Source: Bacillus sp. BHET2
GTDB lineage: Bacteria; Bacillota; Bacilli; Bacillales; Bacillaceae_B
Assembly (NCBI RefSeq): GCF_005938125.1
Contig: NZ_VCQN01000002.1
Location: forward strand, 557,781 to 621,780
Length of the DNA stretch: 64,000 nucleotides
Direction of reading: 5' to 3'
In this document: positions 18,218-27,797 of the stretch, in pieces
Numbering within the stretch: position 1 is the stretch's first letter
Layout of the letters: each line of letters opens with the position of its first letter
Program-made: the position numbers and the translations under genes
Notes under the pieces: model-generated
The model's database searches: none
What the model was told of the DNA's origin: nothing
Seen by the model: the letters and a program-made list of their open reading frames with translations, nothing else

Positions 18218-18301
18218 GGCAAATCCTCCTTTGTAGTTCTCTATATGAATGAAATCTGCTACCATTATTATAATAAATAATATTGAAAGGGGTAGTAAAA
18301 A

Positions 18302-18817
18302 ATGCTTTATCCGTATTACGATAAAAAACCAGTCATCGCAGAGTCCGCTTTTATCGCCGATCATGTGACCATCTCAGGTGACGTGGAGATTGGTGAAGAG
18401 TCCAGTATTTGGTTTAACACTGTCATCAGAGGAGATGTCGCTCCGACTAAAATCGGCAATAAGGTTAATATACAGGATAATTCTGTTCTTCATCAGAGTC
18501 CAAATAACCCTCTTATCCTTGAAGATGAGGTGACTGTCGGTCACAGTGTAATTCTACATAGCTGCAAGATCAGGAAAAAGGCATTGATCGGTATGGGTTC
18601 AATCATCTTGGACAATGCTGAAATTGGCGAAGGAGCTTTTATCGGAGCTGGAAGCCTTGTTCCTCAAGGAAAGGTCATTCCTCCAAATACACTGGCCTTT
18701 GGTCGACCAGCAAAAGTGGTAAGAGAACTAAACGAACATGATATTAGTGAAATGAAGCGCATTTCCAGAGAATACGCAGAAAAAGGACAATATTATAAAA
18801 GCATCAAACCATTTTAA
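18302..18817 (+). CDS. ytoA: YtoA-type gamma-carbonic-anhydrase-like hexapeptide protein
   Basis: The 171-residue left-handed beta-helix protein has isoleucine-rich hexapeptide repeats along its length and the metal-ligand histidines of gamma-class carbonic anhydrases (NSVLHQS, GHSVILHSC). The family includes enzymes and acyltransferase relatives; activity here is unproven. GAAAGGGG precedes the ATG. It is divergent from ytpA with an 84-bp shared promoter region and ends toward repeat array B. Confidence 0.88.
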   Translation: MLYPYYDKKPVIAESAFIADHVTISGDVEIGEESSIWFNTVIRGDVAPTKIGNKVNIQDNSVLHQSPNNPLILEDEVTVGHSVILHSCKIRKKALIGMGSIILDNAEIGEGAFIGAGSLVPQGKVIPPNTLAFGRPAKVVRELNEHDISEMKRISREYAEKGQYYKSIKPF

Positions 18818-18916
18818 CTTCCTATACTTGGGATACCCTATCCTTCATTAGATTACTCATGGAATATTTTTAGATATGCGTTGTGAAGAGGGAGAAGGGG
18901 TCCCGTTTTTTGATTC

Positions 18917-19010
18917 ATCTGCCGTTTGGAATATTTTTCTGCCGCTTTCAGAATTTATCTGCCGAAAATAAATTTTATCTGCCAAAATGCCTATATATCT
19001 GCCATTCGAC
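18917..19010. repeat. intergenic array B: five 20-bp units
   Basis: The core TATCTGCC (variants CATCTGCC, TTTCTGCC) occurs at 18917, 18937, 18957, 18977 and 18997 (counted at the conserved A/T-TCTGCC), exactly 20 bp apart with A/T-rich variable bases between. G-rich DNA precedes the array (18885-18904), and a C-rich, almost G-free stretch (19027-19062) follows it. It lies between convergent ytoA and metK, about 60 bp beyond the metK terminator. Confidence 0.9.
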
Positions 19011-19062
19011 ACAAATCAACAATTTCCGCGACACGCACACCCAACGCACACCCACCATCACC

Positions 19063-19097
19063 AAAAAAAGACCAACACTCCCAAAAGTGTCGGTCTC
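19063..19097 (-). terminator. metK terminator
   Basis: GACCGACACTTTT and its complement AGTGTTGGTC form the stem on the minus strand, followed by seven T residues. Confidence 0.88.
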
Positions 19098-19109
19098 TCC
19101 TATCTTCTC

Positions 19110-20312
19110 TTATTCGCCTAGTGCTTCCGTTTTTAATGCTTCTGCTTTGTTTGTACGCTCCCAAGGAAGATCGATGTCGTTTCGGCCAAAGTGTCCGTAA
19201 GCAGCTGTTTGCTTGTAGATGGGACGACGAAGGTCTAACATTTTGATGATTCCTGCAGGGCGAAGGTCAAAGTTGTTGCTGACAACGTCGATTAGTACGT
19301 CCTCTGATACTTTACCTGTACCAAATGTATCAACAGAGATAGATACCGGCTTAGCAACTCCGATCGCATACGCTAATTGAACTTCACATTTATCAGCAAG
19401 TCCTGCTGCTACAATGTTCTTCGCTACATAGCGTGCTGCATAAGCTGCTGAACGGTCCACTTTCGTTGCATCTTTACCAGAGAATGCTCCACCACCGTGT
19501 CTGGCATAACCGCCGTATGTGTCGACGATAATCTTACGGCCAGTAAGGCCGGCATCCCCTTGTGGTCCACCGATAACGAAGCGGCCAGTCGGGTTAATGA
19601 AATATTTTGTTTGGTCATCAATCAGTTCATTCGGAACAACAGGATCGATGACATATTCCTTTAAGTTACGTTGGATTTGCTCAAGCGTCACTTCAGGGTG
19701 ATGCTGAGTAGAGATAACGATCGTGTCGATACGGACAGGCTTATCGTTTTCATCATATTCAACGGTTACTTGCGTTTTCCCGTCCGGACGCAGGTAAGGA
19801 AGGATTTCTTCTTTACGTACTTCTGTTAAACGACGAGAAATTTTGTGTGCAAGAGAAATCGGAAGAGGCATAAGCTCTTTCGTTTCATTACAAGCAAAAC
19901 CAAACATCAATCCTTGGTCACCTGCACCGATTGCATCGATTTCTTCATCTGTCATTTGACCTTCACGAGCTTCAAGCGCCTGGTCAACACCTTGCGCGAT
20001 ATCAGCAGACTGCTCATCAATGGACGTTAAGACAGCACATGTTTCAGCATCAAAGCCATATTTTGCACGAGTGTACCCGATTTCACGGATCGTTTCACGA
20101 ACGATTTTCGGAATATCGACATACGTATTCGTTGTAATTTCACCAGCAACAAGAACAAGACCCGTTGTAACAGACGTTTCACACGCTACACGCGCATTCG
20201 GATCATTGGTAAGAATTGCATCAAGAATTGAATCAGAGATTTGGTCACAAATTTTATCTGGATGTCCTTCGGTTACGGACTCAGATGTAAACAGACGACG
20301 TTTAGTTGACAT
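19110..20312 (-). CDS. metK: S-adenosylmethionine synthetase
   Basis: The 400-residue MetK has the ATP-binding GHPDK(I)CDQISD, the signature [12 protein letters not shown] and the phosphate loop GGGAFSGKD. It makes SAM from methionine and ATP. The ATG at 20312 is 7 nt after AGGAGG; an upstream in-frame TTG is not needed. A SAM-I riboswitch in the leader gives feedback by its product. It is monocistronic. Confidence 0.98.
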   Translation of the reverse strand: MSTKRRLFTSESVTEGHPDKICDQISDSILDAILTNDPNARVACETSVTTGLVLVAGEITTNTYVDIPKIVRETIREIGYTRAKYGFDAETCAVLTSIDEQSADIAQGVDQALEAREGQMTDEEIDAIGAGDQGLMFGFACNETKELMPLPISLAHKISRRLTEVRKEEILPYLRPDGKTQVTVEYDENDKPVRIDTIVISTQHHPEVTLEQIQRNLKEYVIDPVVPNELIDDQTKYFINPTGRFVIGGPQGDAGLTGRKIIVDTYGGYARHGGGAFSGKDATKVDRSAAYAARYVAKNIVAAGLADKCEVQLAYAIGVAKPVSISVDTFGTGKVSEDVLIDVVSNNFDLRPAGIIKMLDLRRPIYKQTAAYGHFGRNDIDLPWERTNKAEALKTEALGE

Positions 20313-20462
20313 CAAGGTTCCTCCTTAAGCGTAGTTGTCAGATACTCATCTGACAAAACAATAAACAGATACGGTACTCATTTCCCTAAGTAGTATGAAG
20401 TAAACATGAATTTTTTATAAGAAACTCATGATTTATGTGCGTTTGGTCCACTATAAAACAGA

Positions 20463-20675
20463 AAAAACCCTTCCCCATTCGTAATGCATTAGAGGAAAGG
20501 TTTCAGATCATAGCCGCGCCTTTTCTCTCTTATCGTTCAAGGTTCAAAGACCTTGCCTCAGTTTAGCACCTTCGCCTAATCAGATCTGTTTCAAACAGAA
20601 AAGATCCATTCACTATTTAGCAGGTTGCTGGGTTTCATAGGGTCTGCTCCCTCCACCAGCTCAGGATAAGAGTAT
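20463..20675 (-). promoter_or_regulatory. SAM-I (S-box) riboswitch of metK
   Basis: The minus strand shows the S-box core: a P1 pair CTCTTATC/GATAAGAG (20665-20672 with the 20525 region), GGTGGAGGGA, GAAACCCAGCAACC and AGGTGCTAA. The expression platform ends in a terminator at 20463-20505 (AACCTTTCC with GGGGAAGGGTT) and a T run. SAM binding should stabilise the terminator. Confidence 0.95.
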
Positions 20676-20917
20676 CCGTTCAAGGAACAATGATAACGTT
20701 TAGGACAATGGGTGTCAACTTTTTTTCCACTGACAGGTTTACCCATTCCAAAGCGCCTTCTTCTAGATTCCTACCCTTATTTTTGAGTACAATATCCTAT
20801 TTAGCTCATGAGGCTAAACATTGGGACGGACTTTTCATATATATAAGAAGAAACAGGCTTTATTTTGAATAAAAATGTGACAAAATGAAGACACAATATA
20901 AAATTGAATAAATAGTA

Positions 20918-20945
20918 TAGACTAATGATTCAATTGTGTTATACT
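20918..20945 (+). promoter_or_regulatory. pckA promoter with overlapping CcpN-type operator
   Basis: TAGACT (20918-20923), a 16-bp spacer and TATACT (20940-20945) form the promoter. TGTGTTATACT at 20935-20945 matches every position of the CcpN operator consensus TRTGHYATAYW as I recall it, and covers the -10 box. In B. subtilis CcpN represses pckA and gapB on glycolytic substrates. Confidence 0.7.
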
Positions 20946-20996
20946 ATTTTTGTGAAGCAAACGAGATCATTAAATTTATATAAAGGAAGGGTTCGA

Positions 20997-22586
20997 ATGA
21001 ATTCAGTGAGCATGTCTAATGAATTAACGGAATTACTTAACGGTCAAAACATTCAGGAACAATTATCTGTTTCTCAACTAGTTGAAAAGGTCCTTCAACG
21101 AAATGAAGGCGTTTTAACATCATCAGGGGCAGTCAGAGCAGAAACTGGTAAATACACAGGACGCTCTCCTAAGGATAAATTTATTGTGGAAGAACCATCA
21201 ACGAAGGATAAAATTGAGTGGGGTTCTGTCAATCAACCAATCTCTTCAGAATCATTCGATAAACTATATACGAAAGTACTTAATTACTTAAAAGAAAAAG
21301 AAGAAGTATTCTCATTTAAAGGGTTTGCTGGAGCAGATCCGAAACATAGACTACCGATTCAAGTAATCAATGAATTCGCTTGGCACAACCTTTTCGCTCA
21401 TCAACTCTTCATCCGACCTACTGAAGGAGAGCTAAAGGATCATCTATCTGAATTCACTGTCGTTTCTGCCCCTAACTTCAAGGCAGATCCAGAAGTAGAC
21501 GGAACTCACTCTGAGACATTTATCATTGTATCATTTGAAAGAAGAATTGTGTTAATCGGTGGTACTGAGTACGCAGGAGAAATGAAGAAGTCGATCTTCT
21601 CTGTTATGAACTACGTGCTTCCTGAATCCGATATCCTTTCTATGCACTGCTCTTCAAATGTTGGCCGTGAAGGTGATGTGGCATTATTCTTCGGATTATC
21701 AGGTACTGGTAAGACGACCTTGTCGGCAGATCCTAATCGCCGCTTAATCGGTGACGATGAGCATGGATGGTCTCCGAATGGTGTCTTCAATATCGAAGGC
21801 GGCTGCTATGCGAAATGTATCGGTCTAACCCGTGAAAAGGAACCACAGATCTTCGATGCAATCCGTTTCGGTTCTGTCCTTGAAAATGTTGTTCTGGAGG
21901 ATCAGTCCCGCATCCCGGATTACGAGGATAACTCCTTAACTGAAAATACTCGTGCTGCTTATCCGCTTCAAGCGATGGAAAACATCGTTGAGCCAAGTAT
22001 TGCAGGACATCCAAATACCATTGTTTTCTTAACGGCAGATGCGTTCGGAGTATTACCTCCAATCAGCAAGCTCTCTAAAGAACAAGCAATGTACCACTTC
22101 TTAAGTGGATATACGTCGAAGCTTGCAGGTACGGAGCGTGGAATCACTTCACCACAAGCTACATTCTCAACTTGTTTCGGCTCTCCTTTCCTGCCACTTC
22201 CAGCAACTCGCTATGCTGAGATGCTCGGCAAGAAAATCGATGAGCACAATGCACAAGTCTTCCTCGTAAACACTGGCTGGACTGGTGGCGAATACGGTGT
22301 AGGCAATCGCATGAAATTACCTTATACCCGTGCTATGATTCAAGCCGCACTTGAAGGCGAATTGACGAATGTTGAAACGGTGAAGGACGACATCTTTGGA
22401 TTGAACATCCCTGTTCATGTCCCAGGTGTTCCTGACGAAGTCCTTCAGCCTAAGAAAACATGGTCAAATGAAACGGCATATGAAGCGAAAGCGAAGGAAC
22501 TCGCTCACAAATTCAATGAGAACTTCAAGAAATTTTCAAACGTACCTTCTGACATTCAACATAAAGGCGGTCCATCCGTTAAATAA
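20997..22586 (+). CDS. pckA: ATP-dependent phosphoenolpyruvate carboxykinase
   Basis: The 529-residue PckA carries the P-loop [16 protein letters not shown] (about residue 233), the substrate motif RSPKDKFIV and [12 protein letters not shown]. It converts oxaloacetate plus ATP to phosphoenolpyruvate, the first step of gluconeogenesis. The start is ATG 20997 with AAGGAAGG upstream; the upstream extension covers the promoter. Regulation by a CcpN-type repressor is predicted from the promoter. It ends at a GGGACGGACC-family terminator. Confidence 0.97.
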   Translation: MNSVSMSNELTELLNGQNIQEQLSVSQLVEKVLQRNEGVLTSSGAVRAETGKYTGRSPKDKFIVEEPSTKDKIEWGSVNQPISSESFDKLYTKVLNYLKEKEEVFSFKGFAGADPKHRLPIQVINEFAWHNLFAHQLFIRPTEGELKDHLSEFTVVSAPNFKADPEVDGTHSETFIIVSFERRIVLIGGTEYAGEMKKSIFSVMNYVLPESDILSMHCSSNVGREGDVALFFGLSGTGKTTLSADPNRRLIGDDEHGWSPNGVFNIEGGCYAKCIGLTREKEPQIFDAIRFGSVLENVVLEDQSRIPDYEDNSLTENTRAAYPLQAMENIVEPSIAGHPNTIVFLTADAFGVLPPISKLSKEQAMYHFLSGYTSKLAGTERGITSPQATFSTCFGSPFLPLPATRYAEMLGKKIDEHNAQVFLVNTGWTGGEYGVGNRMKLPYTRAMIQAALEGELTNVETVKDDIFGLNIPVHVPGVPDEVLQPKKTWSNETAYEAKAKELAHKFNENFKKFSNVPSDIQHKGGPSVK

Positions 22587-22594
22587 TACAACTT

Positions 22595-22637
22595 AAACAA
22601 GGTCCGTCCCTCTACTTTCGAGGGACGGACCTTGTTG
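22595..22637 (+). terminator. pckA terminator, GGGACGGACC family (inverted order)
   Basis: ACAAGGTCCGTCCCTC (22597-22612) pairs with GAGGGACGGACCTTGT (22620-22635), 16 bp perfect with a 7-nt loop. The T tract is poor, so termination efficiency is uncertain. Confidence 0.7.
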
Positions 22638-22675
22638 TATTACAATCTGGTCACGTTCGGCTTATTAGACTGAAG

Positions 22676-22825
22676 TTACAGCCCTTTTTTCCGACCAGTG
22701 ATTCGGTTAAATAAAAATACGACAATGGCAATAATCAGTAAGATATGGATGACGGCTCCACCGATTTTAAAAATCAAGCCAAGCAACCATAGTACTAATA
22801 ATATCCCTATAATGGTCCAAAGCAT
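22676..22825 (-). CDS. Lmo0937-family small membrane protein
   Basis: A 49-residue protein (MLWTIIGILLVLWLLGLIF... ending GRKKGL) forms two hydrophobic helices split by KIGG, with a basic C-terminus. It matches the short Lmo0937/DUF5670 membrane family as I remember it; function unknown, often stress-linked. AAGGAGGAAG lies before the ATG. It is convergent with pckA. Confidence 0.82.
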   Translation of the reverse strand: MLWTIIGILLVLWLLGLIFKIGGAVIHILLIIAIVVFLFNRITGRKKGL

Positions 22826-22998
22826 GTCTCTTCCTCCTTAATACTCTGCTTGCTCATAAGATTCCCTATAATGAAGATTTTAAAACCAAATGCATCATCT
22901 ATTCCTCAAAAATTAAAAAAATTTATTTAAAAATACTCCCTTACTAAATATTGCTAATTTTGGTATGATTATGATTAAAATTTATTGGGGGAATCAAA

Positions 22999-23787
22999 AT
23001 GATTAGACAGCTTACAGAACAGGACCATGAACGTTGTCAACGTCTTATCCATCAGGAACCTGCTGAGAACTTATTTATTATCGGTGATATTGAAGCTTTC
23101 GGGTATGAGCAAGAGTTCCAGAAAATCTGGGGCGATTTTAACGAGGAGGGGAACTTGAGAGGGATCCTCCTCAAGTACAGGGAAAACTTCATTCCATATT
23201 CACTTGGTGAATTTGATGCTGAAGGGTTTGCTTCCATTATTAATGAGACAAAAGACTATAGCATCGTTTCAGGTTTAAAACAGATCGTAGCTGAGGTTGA
23301 ACCCTTTTTATCCAGGGACATTCAATCGAAGAGACATATGTATTATGCGAAATGTGACAATACCTCGTCAATGAATGATCAAGATCTGCCCCATGTGAAA
23401 GAAGCAGGTCTTACCGATATACCTAAACTTGTAAGCCTTCTAAATCGTATACCAGAATTTAGCGGTGGCGATTTCACTGTAGAAAAACGTAAGCATAGTA
23501 TGGAAGCCGGAGTGGCCAGAACCTATTATGTAGAAGAAGACGGAACATTTGTTTCTTCTGCTTCCACAACCGCAGAGAACAGTATGTCTGCTATGGTTGT
23601 CGCCGTCTGCACCCATCCCCAATATAAGAAAAAAGGATATGCGACAGACTGCATGACGAAGCTTTGTCGGGACGTATTAAAAGAAGGCAAAGAACTTTGT
23701 CTTTTTTATGATAATCCAGAAGCAGGGACTATTTATAAGCGTATTGGATTTAAGGACATCGGCTATTGGTCTCTTTATAAATTCTAA
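22999..23787 (+). CDS. GNAT-family N-acetyltransferase
   Basis: The 262-residue protein has a C-terminal GNAT domain with the acetyl-CoA loop VAVCTHPQYKKKGYATD (Q/RxxGxG/A-like) and the closing strand LFYDNPEAGTIYKRIGF. The N-terminal half is a divergent GNAT-like domain, as in several two-lobe Bacillus acetyltransferases. The acceptor is unknown. GGGGGAATC precedes the ATG. It is monocistronic, and a MITE-like repeat abuts its 3' end. Confidence 0.82.
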   Translation: MIRQLTEQDHERCQRLIHQEPAENLFIIGDIEAFGYEQEFQKIWGDFNEEGNLRGILLKYRENFIPYSLGEFDAEGFASIINETKDYSIVSGLKQIVAEVEPFLSRDIQSKRHMYYAKCDNTSSMNDQDLPHVKEAGLTDIPKLVSLLNRIPEFSGGDFTVEKRKHSMEAGVARTYYVEEDGTFVSSASTTAENSMSAMVVAVCTHPQYKKKGYATDCMTKLCRDVLKEGKELCLFYDNPEAGTIYKRIGFKDIGYWSLYKF

Positions 23788-23790
23788 AAA

Positions 23791-24147
23791 AAGAAAAGAG
23801 GCTGGGACATAACCAAATCAATATAATCGAAAGACGAACAATCAGGATATAAGACCATGTTAGGGTTTCTTGTGACACCGCTGTTGATTTCCGTGCAAGA
23901 CTTCGCTTTCCTCGGGCGGAAGCTGAGCCTCCTCGTCGCTGACGCTCCTGCGGGGTCTCACCTATTCCGCTTTTCCCGCAGGAGTCTTCGTCTTGCACTC
24001 CAATCAACAGCTAGAACCAGTTAAATACACTGTATATGCTTTTAAAATAACAATAAAAATCCGAACGTTTTCGATTTTCATTAAAGAATATCGAATAATT
24101 GTTCGGATTTTCATTTGGCTAAAACCCTTTTGTCCCAGCCTCTTCTT
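23791..24147. repeat. composite intergenic repeat with terminal inverted repeats
   Basis: The ends are inverted copies of AAGAGGCTGGGACA (23796-23809 and 24131-24145). Inside, CTGTTGATT-N3-GTGCAAGAC (23881-23901) is inverted at 23990-24010 around a GC-rich core. A second hairpin (AAAATCCGAAC/GTTCGGATTTT, 24056-24111) lies to the right. There is no transposase or plausible gene. The core resembles a repeat that I recall as common between genes in Bacillus relatives. It fills the gap between the GNAT gene and bioY and may supply both terminators. Confidence 0.75.
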
Positions 24148-24148
24148 A

Positions 24149-24709
24149 TTATACGGCAATGTTGCGTTGTTGTATCAATTTAGCTTGTACCAAGCGCTTT
24201 CTTACCGTGATCCCAATCCAGCTTGCGAGAAATGCTTTGATTAGACCAACTACAATGAATGGATAAACCCCTGCGACCATCGCTTGATTCCAACCTAGAT
24301 CTGCTACAAATTTCAGCTGGATGGTACCGAGTATCAATATAACGATCATTCCAACTGTATTAGCCATCATGGCCATAGGGATGGTAAACTTGGTTTTCTC
24401 AAGAATCAAGCCGGTTAAGAATGCCGCTACAATAAATCCAAAGATATATCCTCCCGTTGGACCGACAAGTACTTGCGCCCCTCCACTGAATCCTGCAAAT
24501 ACCGGAACACCGACCGCACCAAGTGCAGCATAGCATACCAGGGAAAATGCTCCATATCTGCTTCCAAGAATTGTTGCTGTGATTCCGACCGCCAATGTTT
24601 GTCCGCTGATGGGAACGAGAGGAAGCGGTATTTCAATTTGAGCGAATATCCCTGTAATCGCTGCAAAGATTCCACATTGTATGATCATCCTTAGTTTTTT
24701 ACCGTTCAC
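24149..24709 (-). CDS. bioY: biotin transporter S component BioY
   Basis: The 186-residue protein has six hydrophobic segments and BioY signatures: PLVPISGQTLAVGI, the loop GAVGVPVFAGFSGG and GPTGGYIFGF. BioY is the substrate-specific component of an ECF-type importer that binds biotin in the membrane. The energising EcfA/T genes are not in this window, so it likely uses the shared module. A BirA-type operator sits just upstream. Confidence 0.95.
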   Translation of the reverse strand: MNGKKLRMIIQCGIFAAITGIFAQIEIPLPLVPISGQTLAVGITATILGSRYGAFSLVCYAALGAVGVPVFAGFSGGAQVLVGPTGGYIFGFIVAAFLTGLILEKTKFTIPMAMMANTVGMIVILILGTIQLKFVADLGWNQAMVAGVYPFIVVGLIKAFLASWIGITVRKRLVQAKLIQQRNIAV

Positions 24710-24729
24710 TTGTAAATCCTCCTTGTATA

Positions 24730-24758
24730 TGTAAACTCTTCATAACTATAAGTTAACA
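24730..24758 (-). promoter_or_regulatory. BirA-type biotin operator of bioY
   Basis: On the minus strand TGTTAAC and GTTTACA (one base off a perfect inverted repeat) are separated by 15 bp, 20-50 bp before the bioY start codon. This matches the spaced palindrome bound by BirA-biotinyl-AMP in Bacillus. Confidence 0.75.
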
Positions 24759-24813
24759 CAATAGAAAGGATTTAGGAACGCTTACTTTTTCATTCTTGAT
24801 ACTTCAGATTACT

Positions 24814-24999
24814 CTAGCTTGGAGCATATACGTTACAAATCCTTTCTTTAGCCCCCAGCTCTAAAGCCGTTTTTAATGATATTCTGCCTTGTGGTAGCTC
24901 ATCGTCTCCACTTGCGCTCACTAAATATAAAACAGTTTGATTCGGGTATCGTTTATCACTTACCTGTATGATTCTTCCAATCGCTATGTATGGCAACAT
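24814..24999 (-). CDS. 61-residue conserved-type small protein of unknown function
   Basis: The frame starts at ATG 24999 with GAGGAG 6 nt upstream and encodes MLPYIAIGRIIQVSDKRYPN... The alternation of hydrophobic and polar residues suggests a small beta-rich domain; there is no membrane segment or metal motif. It lies 111 bp after metE in the same direction, possibly on the same transcript since no terminator was seen between them. I do not recognise the family. Confidence 0.6.
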   Translation of the reverse strand: MLPYIAIGRIIQVSDKRYPNQTVLYLVSASGDDELPQGRISLKTALELGAKERICNVYAPS

Positions 25000-25110
25000 A
25001 GTATTCTCCTCATTTGTCGTTTTTGCATATCCGTTTCCACTATCACTACATGGACGCAATTCACAAATGGAATTACGTCTTAGCAGCGATTTGAATGTCT
25101 TGTCATTTCC

Positions 25111-27414
25111 TTACGAATGATTTTTACGTTCTCTACTTAGAGATAATTCTTCCCTGACATGTTCAGCAGCTTCTACCATCACGGTAAGTGATGCAATCGT
25201 TTCATCTATCCCGCGTGTTTTCAAACCACAATCCGGATTGATCCAGAACAAAATCGGATCTAGGACCTCCAATGCCCTATTAATATTCCCAATCAATTCC
25301 TCACGCTTCGGTATACGGGGACTATGGATATCATATACGCCTAAACCTATCCCTTTATCGTACGTATTGTCCTCAAAGACATTGATTAACTCCCCGTGAC
25401 TCCTTGAGGTTTCGATTGAGAGGACATCTGCATCCAAGTCCCTGATTGCATCGATGATATCTTCAAAATCCGAATAACACATATGAGTATGAATTTGGGT
25501 TTGATTTTGCACTGATGATGTCGTCAGCTTGAATGCATAGACAGCCGCTCGCAGATAGTCCTCCCAATGTTCTTTTTTCAAGGGTAGACCTTCCCTTAGA
25601 GCTGGTTCATCCACCTGTATCATCCCTATCCCGTTTTCCTCCAGGATTTCTATCTCCTTACGAAGGGATAAGGCAATCTGACTGGCTACTGTATTGCGTG
25701 GTAAATCATTTCTGACGAATGACCAGTTTAGAATTGTTACTGGTCCGGTCAGCATCCCTTTTACCGGCTTATCCGTTAACGATTGAGCATATACGGTTTC
25801 TTTAAGGGTCATCGGTTCTTTGAAATCCACATCCCCATAAATAATAGGAGGTTTCACACATCTCGAGCCATATGATTGTACCCATCCAAGCTTCGTGAAT
25901 TGAAAACCATCTAATTTCTCTCCAAAAAATTCGACCATATCCGTCCGTTCAAATTCACCATGTACAAACACATCCAGGCCGATTTGTTCTTGAATGTCGA
26001 TCCATCGTTTTATTTCGGCACGGATAAACTGTTCATACTCAACACCGGTAAGTTCTCCCTTCCGCCATTTCAAACGTTGTTTTCTTACCTCCTGCGTTTG
26101 TGGGAAGCTTCCGATTGTTGTAGTAGGAAGGAAAGGCAACGCTGATTGTTCCACTCTGCGAATCGGGAATGGGTCTTTCCGTCCGACATGTGCTCTCTTC
26201 AATTCTTCCACAGCTTCCTGCACCCGTAAGTTGTTACGGAATGGAGATGCATGTAACTTCTCAATCGCAGCCACACTATCCTCAATCTCTTCCTGTATTT
26301 TGTCCGCTCCTAATCTTAGCCCTTTAGCCAGAATAGAAGCCTCCTTCAATTTCTCATCAGCAAATGAAATACCATCACACAGGGGGTTGCGAATGCCTTC
26401 TTCATTCCTAATCGTGACCGGTACATGCAATAAGCTGCATGAAGGTTGAACAATCAGGCGGTCCTTGGATACATATTGAGTCAATTCAGATAAATATGAA
26501 CAAGCTTCAGCAAGGTTCCTCCTCCAGATATCCCGGCCATCCAGCACTCCAGCAGCTAAGATTTTATCTCTCGGAAAACCATTCTTCTTTAGTGAAGCTA
26601 AATTCTCTCCTCGATCATGTATAAAATCGATTCCTATTCCGTCTACCTGAAGGGCTACCAACTCGTCATAATATTCTAGACGGTCATAATACGTTTGAAG
26701 AATGATTTTAACATGGGGTGATGATTTCTTTAATAACCGGTACACTTCTTTCAATATGTTCATCTCTTCTTGTGTGATCGAAGTACATAATATCGGTTCA
26801 TCGATTTGTACCCACTCTACACCTTCATCCTGTAATTCCCGTAAAATCTCAGCATAAAGAGGGACAAATTGATGTACGATTGCCTGATATTCGCTTTCCT
26901 TGTATCCTTTAGACAATTTAACGAATGTTAAGGGCCCTAAGATAACCGGTTTCCCCTTGATGCCAAGCTTTTCTTTGGCTTCTCTAAAAAATCCCAAGGG
27001 GCGATTTTCAACCAAGCTAGGTTCTCTATCCCCCAGCTCCGGAACGATATAATGATAATTTGTATTAAACCACTTGGTCATCTCTGATGCTGCCGCATCC
27101 TTCCCACCTCTCGCTATTTCAAAATACGTATCCAGTGGGACTTTTCCACCTTTATAGTCAAATCGCTTGGGAACTATTCCGAACATCACGGCTGTATCAA
27201 GGACATGGTCATATAAACTAAAATCTCCGGTAGGAATTAAATCAATTCCTTGGTCCAGTTGTTTCTTCAGATGCTTGAGGCGAATTTCTTCCATTTGTTC
27301 CAGAAATGACTCCTTTTCAATCTTGTTCGCCCAATAGCTTTCCAGCGTCTTTTTCCATTCCCGTTTTTCACCAATTCTTGGATACCCTAAATTCGAACTC
27401 AATACCTCATTCAT
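25111..27414 (-). CDS. metE: cobalamin-independent methionine synthase
   Basis: The 767-residue MetE has the duplicated (beta-alpha)8 architecture. The N-terminal half begins [15 protein letters not shown]. The C-terminal half carries the zinc ligands: His and Cys in HTHMCYSDF and Cys in [10 protein letters not shown]. It transfers a methyl group from 5-methyltetrahydrofolate to homocysteine without B12. ATG 27414 is 8 nt after GGGGTG; a more upstream ATG overlaps that site. Two riboswitches in series in the leader sense SAM and cobalamin. Confidence 0.97.
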   Translation of the reverse strand: MNEVLSSNLGYPRIGEKREWKKTLESYWANKIEKESFLEQMEEIRLKHLKKQLDQGIDLIPTGDFSLYDHVLDTAVMFGIVPKRFDYKGGKVPLDTYFEIARGGKDAAASEMTKWFNTNYHYIVPELGDREPSLVENRPLGFFREAKEKLGIKGKPVILGPLTFVKLSKGYKESEYQAIVHQFVPLYAEILRELQDEGVEWVQIDEPILCTSITQEEMNILKEVYRLLKKSSPHVKIILQTYYDRLEYYDELVALQVDGIGIDFIHDRGENLASLKKNGFPRDKILAAGVLDGRDIWRRNLAEACSYLSELTQYVSKDRLIVQPSCSLLHVPVTIRNEEGIRNPLCDGISFADEKLKEASILAKGLRLGADKIQEEIEDSVAAIEKLHASPFRNNLRVQEAVEELKRAHVGRKDPFPIRRVEQSALPFLPTTTIGSFPQTQEVRKQRLKWRKGELTGVEYEQFIRAEIKRWIDIQEQIGLDVFVHGEFERTDMVEFFGEKLDGFQFTKLGWVQSYGSRCVKPPIIYGDVDFKEPMTLKETVYAQSLTDKPVKGMLTGPVTILNWSFVRNDLPRNTVASQIALSLRKEIEILEENGIGMIQVDEPALREGLPLKKEHWEDYLRAAVYAFKLTTSSVQNQTQIHTHMCYSDFEDIIDAIRDLDADVLSIETSRSHGELINVFEDNTYDKGIGLGVYDIHSPRIPKREELIGNINRALEVLDPILFWINPDCGLKTRGIDETIASLTVMVEAAEHVREELSLSRERKNHS

Positions 27415-27479
27415 TCTTTTCACACCCCTCATCTTTAATCGGACATTTCTAATCTGTTACTCAACTTGAAGCTGTCTCA

Positions 27480-27776
27480 ACAAAAAAATCCCTCTTTCTA
27501 AAGAAAGAGAGATTCATACGCAGATCTAACCAGAGTCGAGACAACCCTGTTTTCTCAACACGCATTCCTCACCCCTCTCTATATCCACGTAGAGCATAAG
27601 CGCATACAACAGGCAGGTCTCCTGACTTAGGTTCATCGCTTCTTATCCCTTCCCATTTCAAAGGAAATAGTGGTTGAATGATAAGTTGCTCCCCATCACA
27701 GTGGCGGGACCATGCCGGAATTTCACCGGTCTTCCCTATTAGCTGAGTACGACTCAGCACCTATTGCATTTCCTAT
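27480..27776 (-). promoter_or_regulatory. cobalamin riboswitch of metE
   Basis: The aptamer (about 27600-27776) shows the B12-box features on the minus strand: AGGGAAGACCGGTGAAATTCC, GCCACTGTGA and AGTCAGGAGACCTGCCTGT. A terminator follows at 27483-27517 (ATCTCTCTTTCT with AGAAAGAGGGAT and seven T). When B12 is available, transcription of the B12-independent enzyme should stop. Confidence 0.95.
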
Positions 27777-27797
27777 TCAATTTTACGGATTACTTCA

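Noticed and set aside
20813..20840. Fifth complete GGGACGGACC terminator
   Set aside because: Only a half copy (GGGACGGAC) is present, with no complementary arm nearby, so it cannot form the hairpin.
23750..24007. 85-codon minus-strand frame
   Set aside because: It lies entirely in the nested repeat element, reads the GC-rich hairpin core, and has no Shine-Dalgarno.
25994..26449. 151-codon plus-strand frame
   Set aside because: It is antisense to the conserved metE coding sequence, and no initiation site was seen.
27569..27760. 63-codon frame on the minus strand
   Set aside because: It falls on the cobalamin riboswitch aptamer, whose conserved bases explain the sequence.
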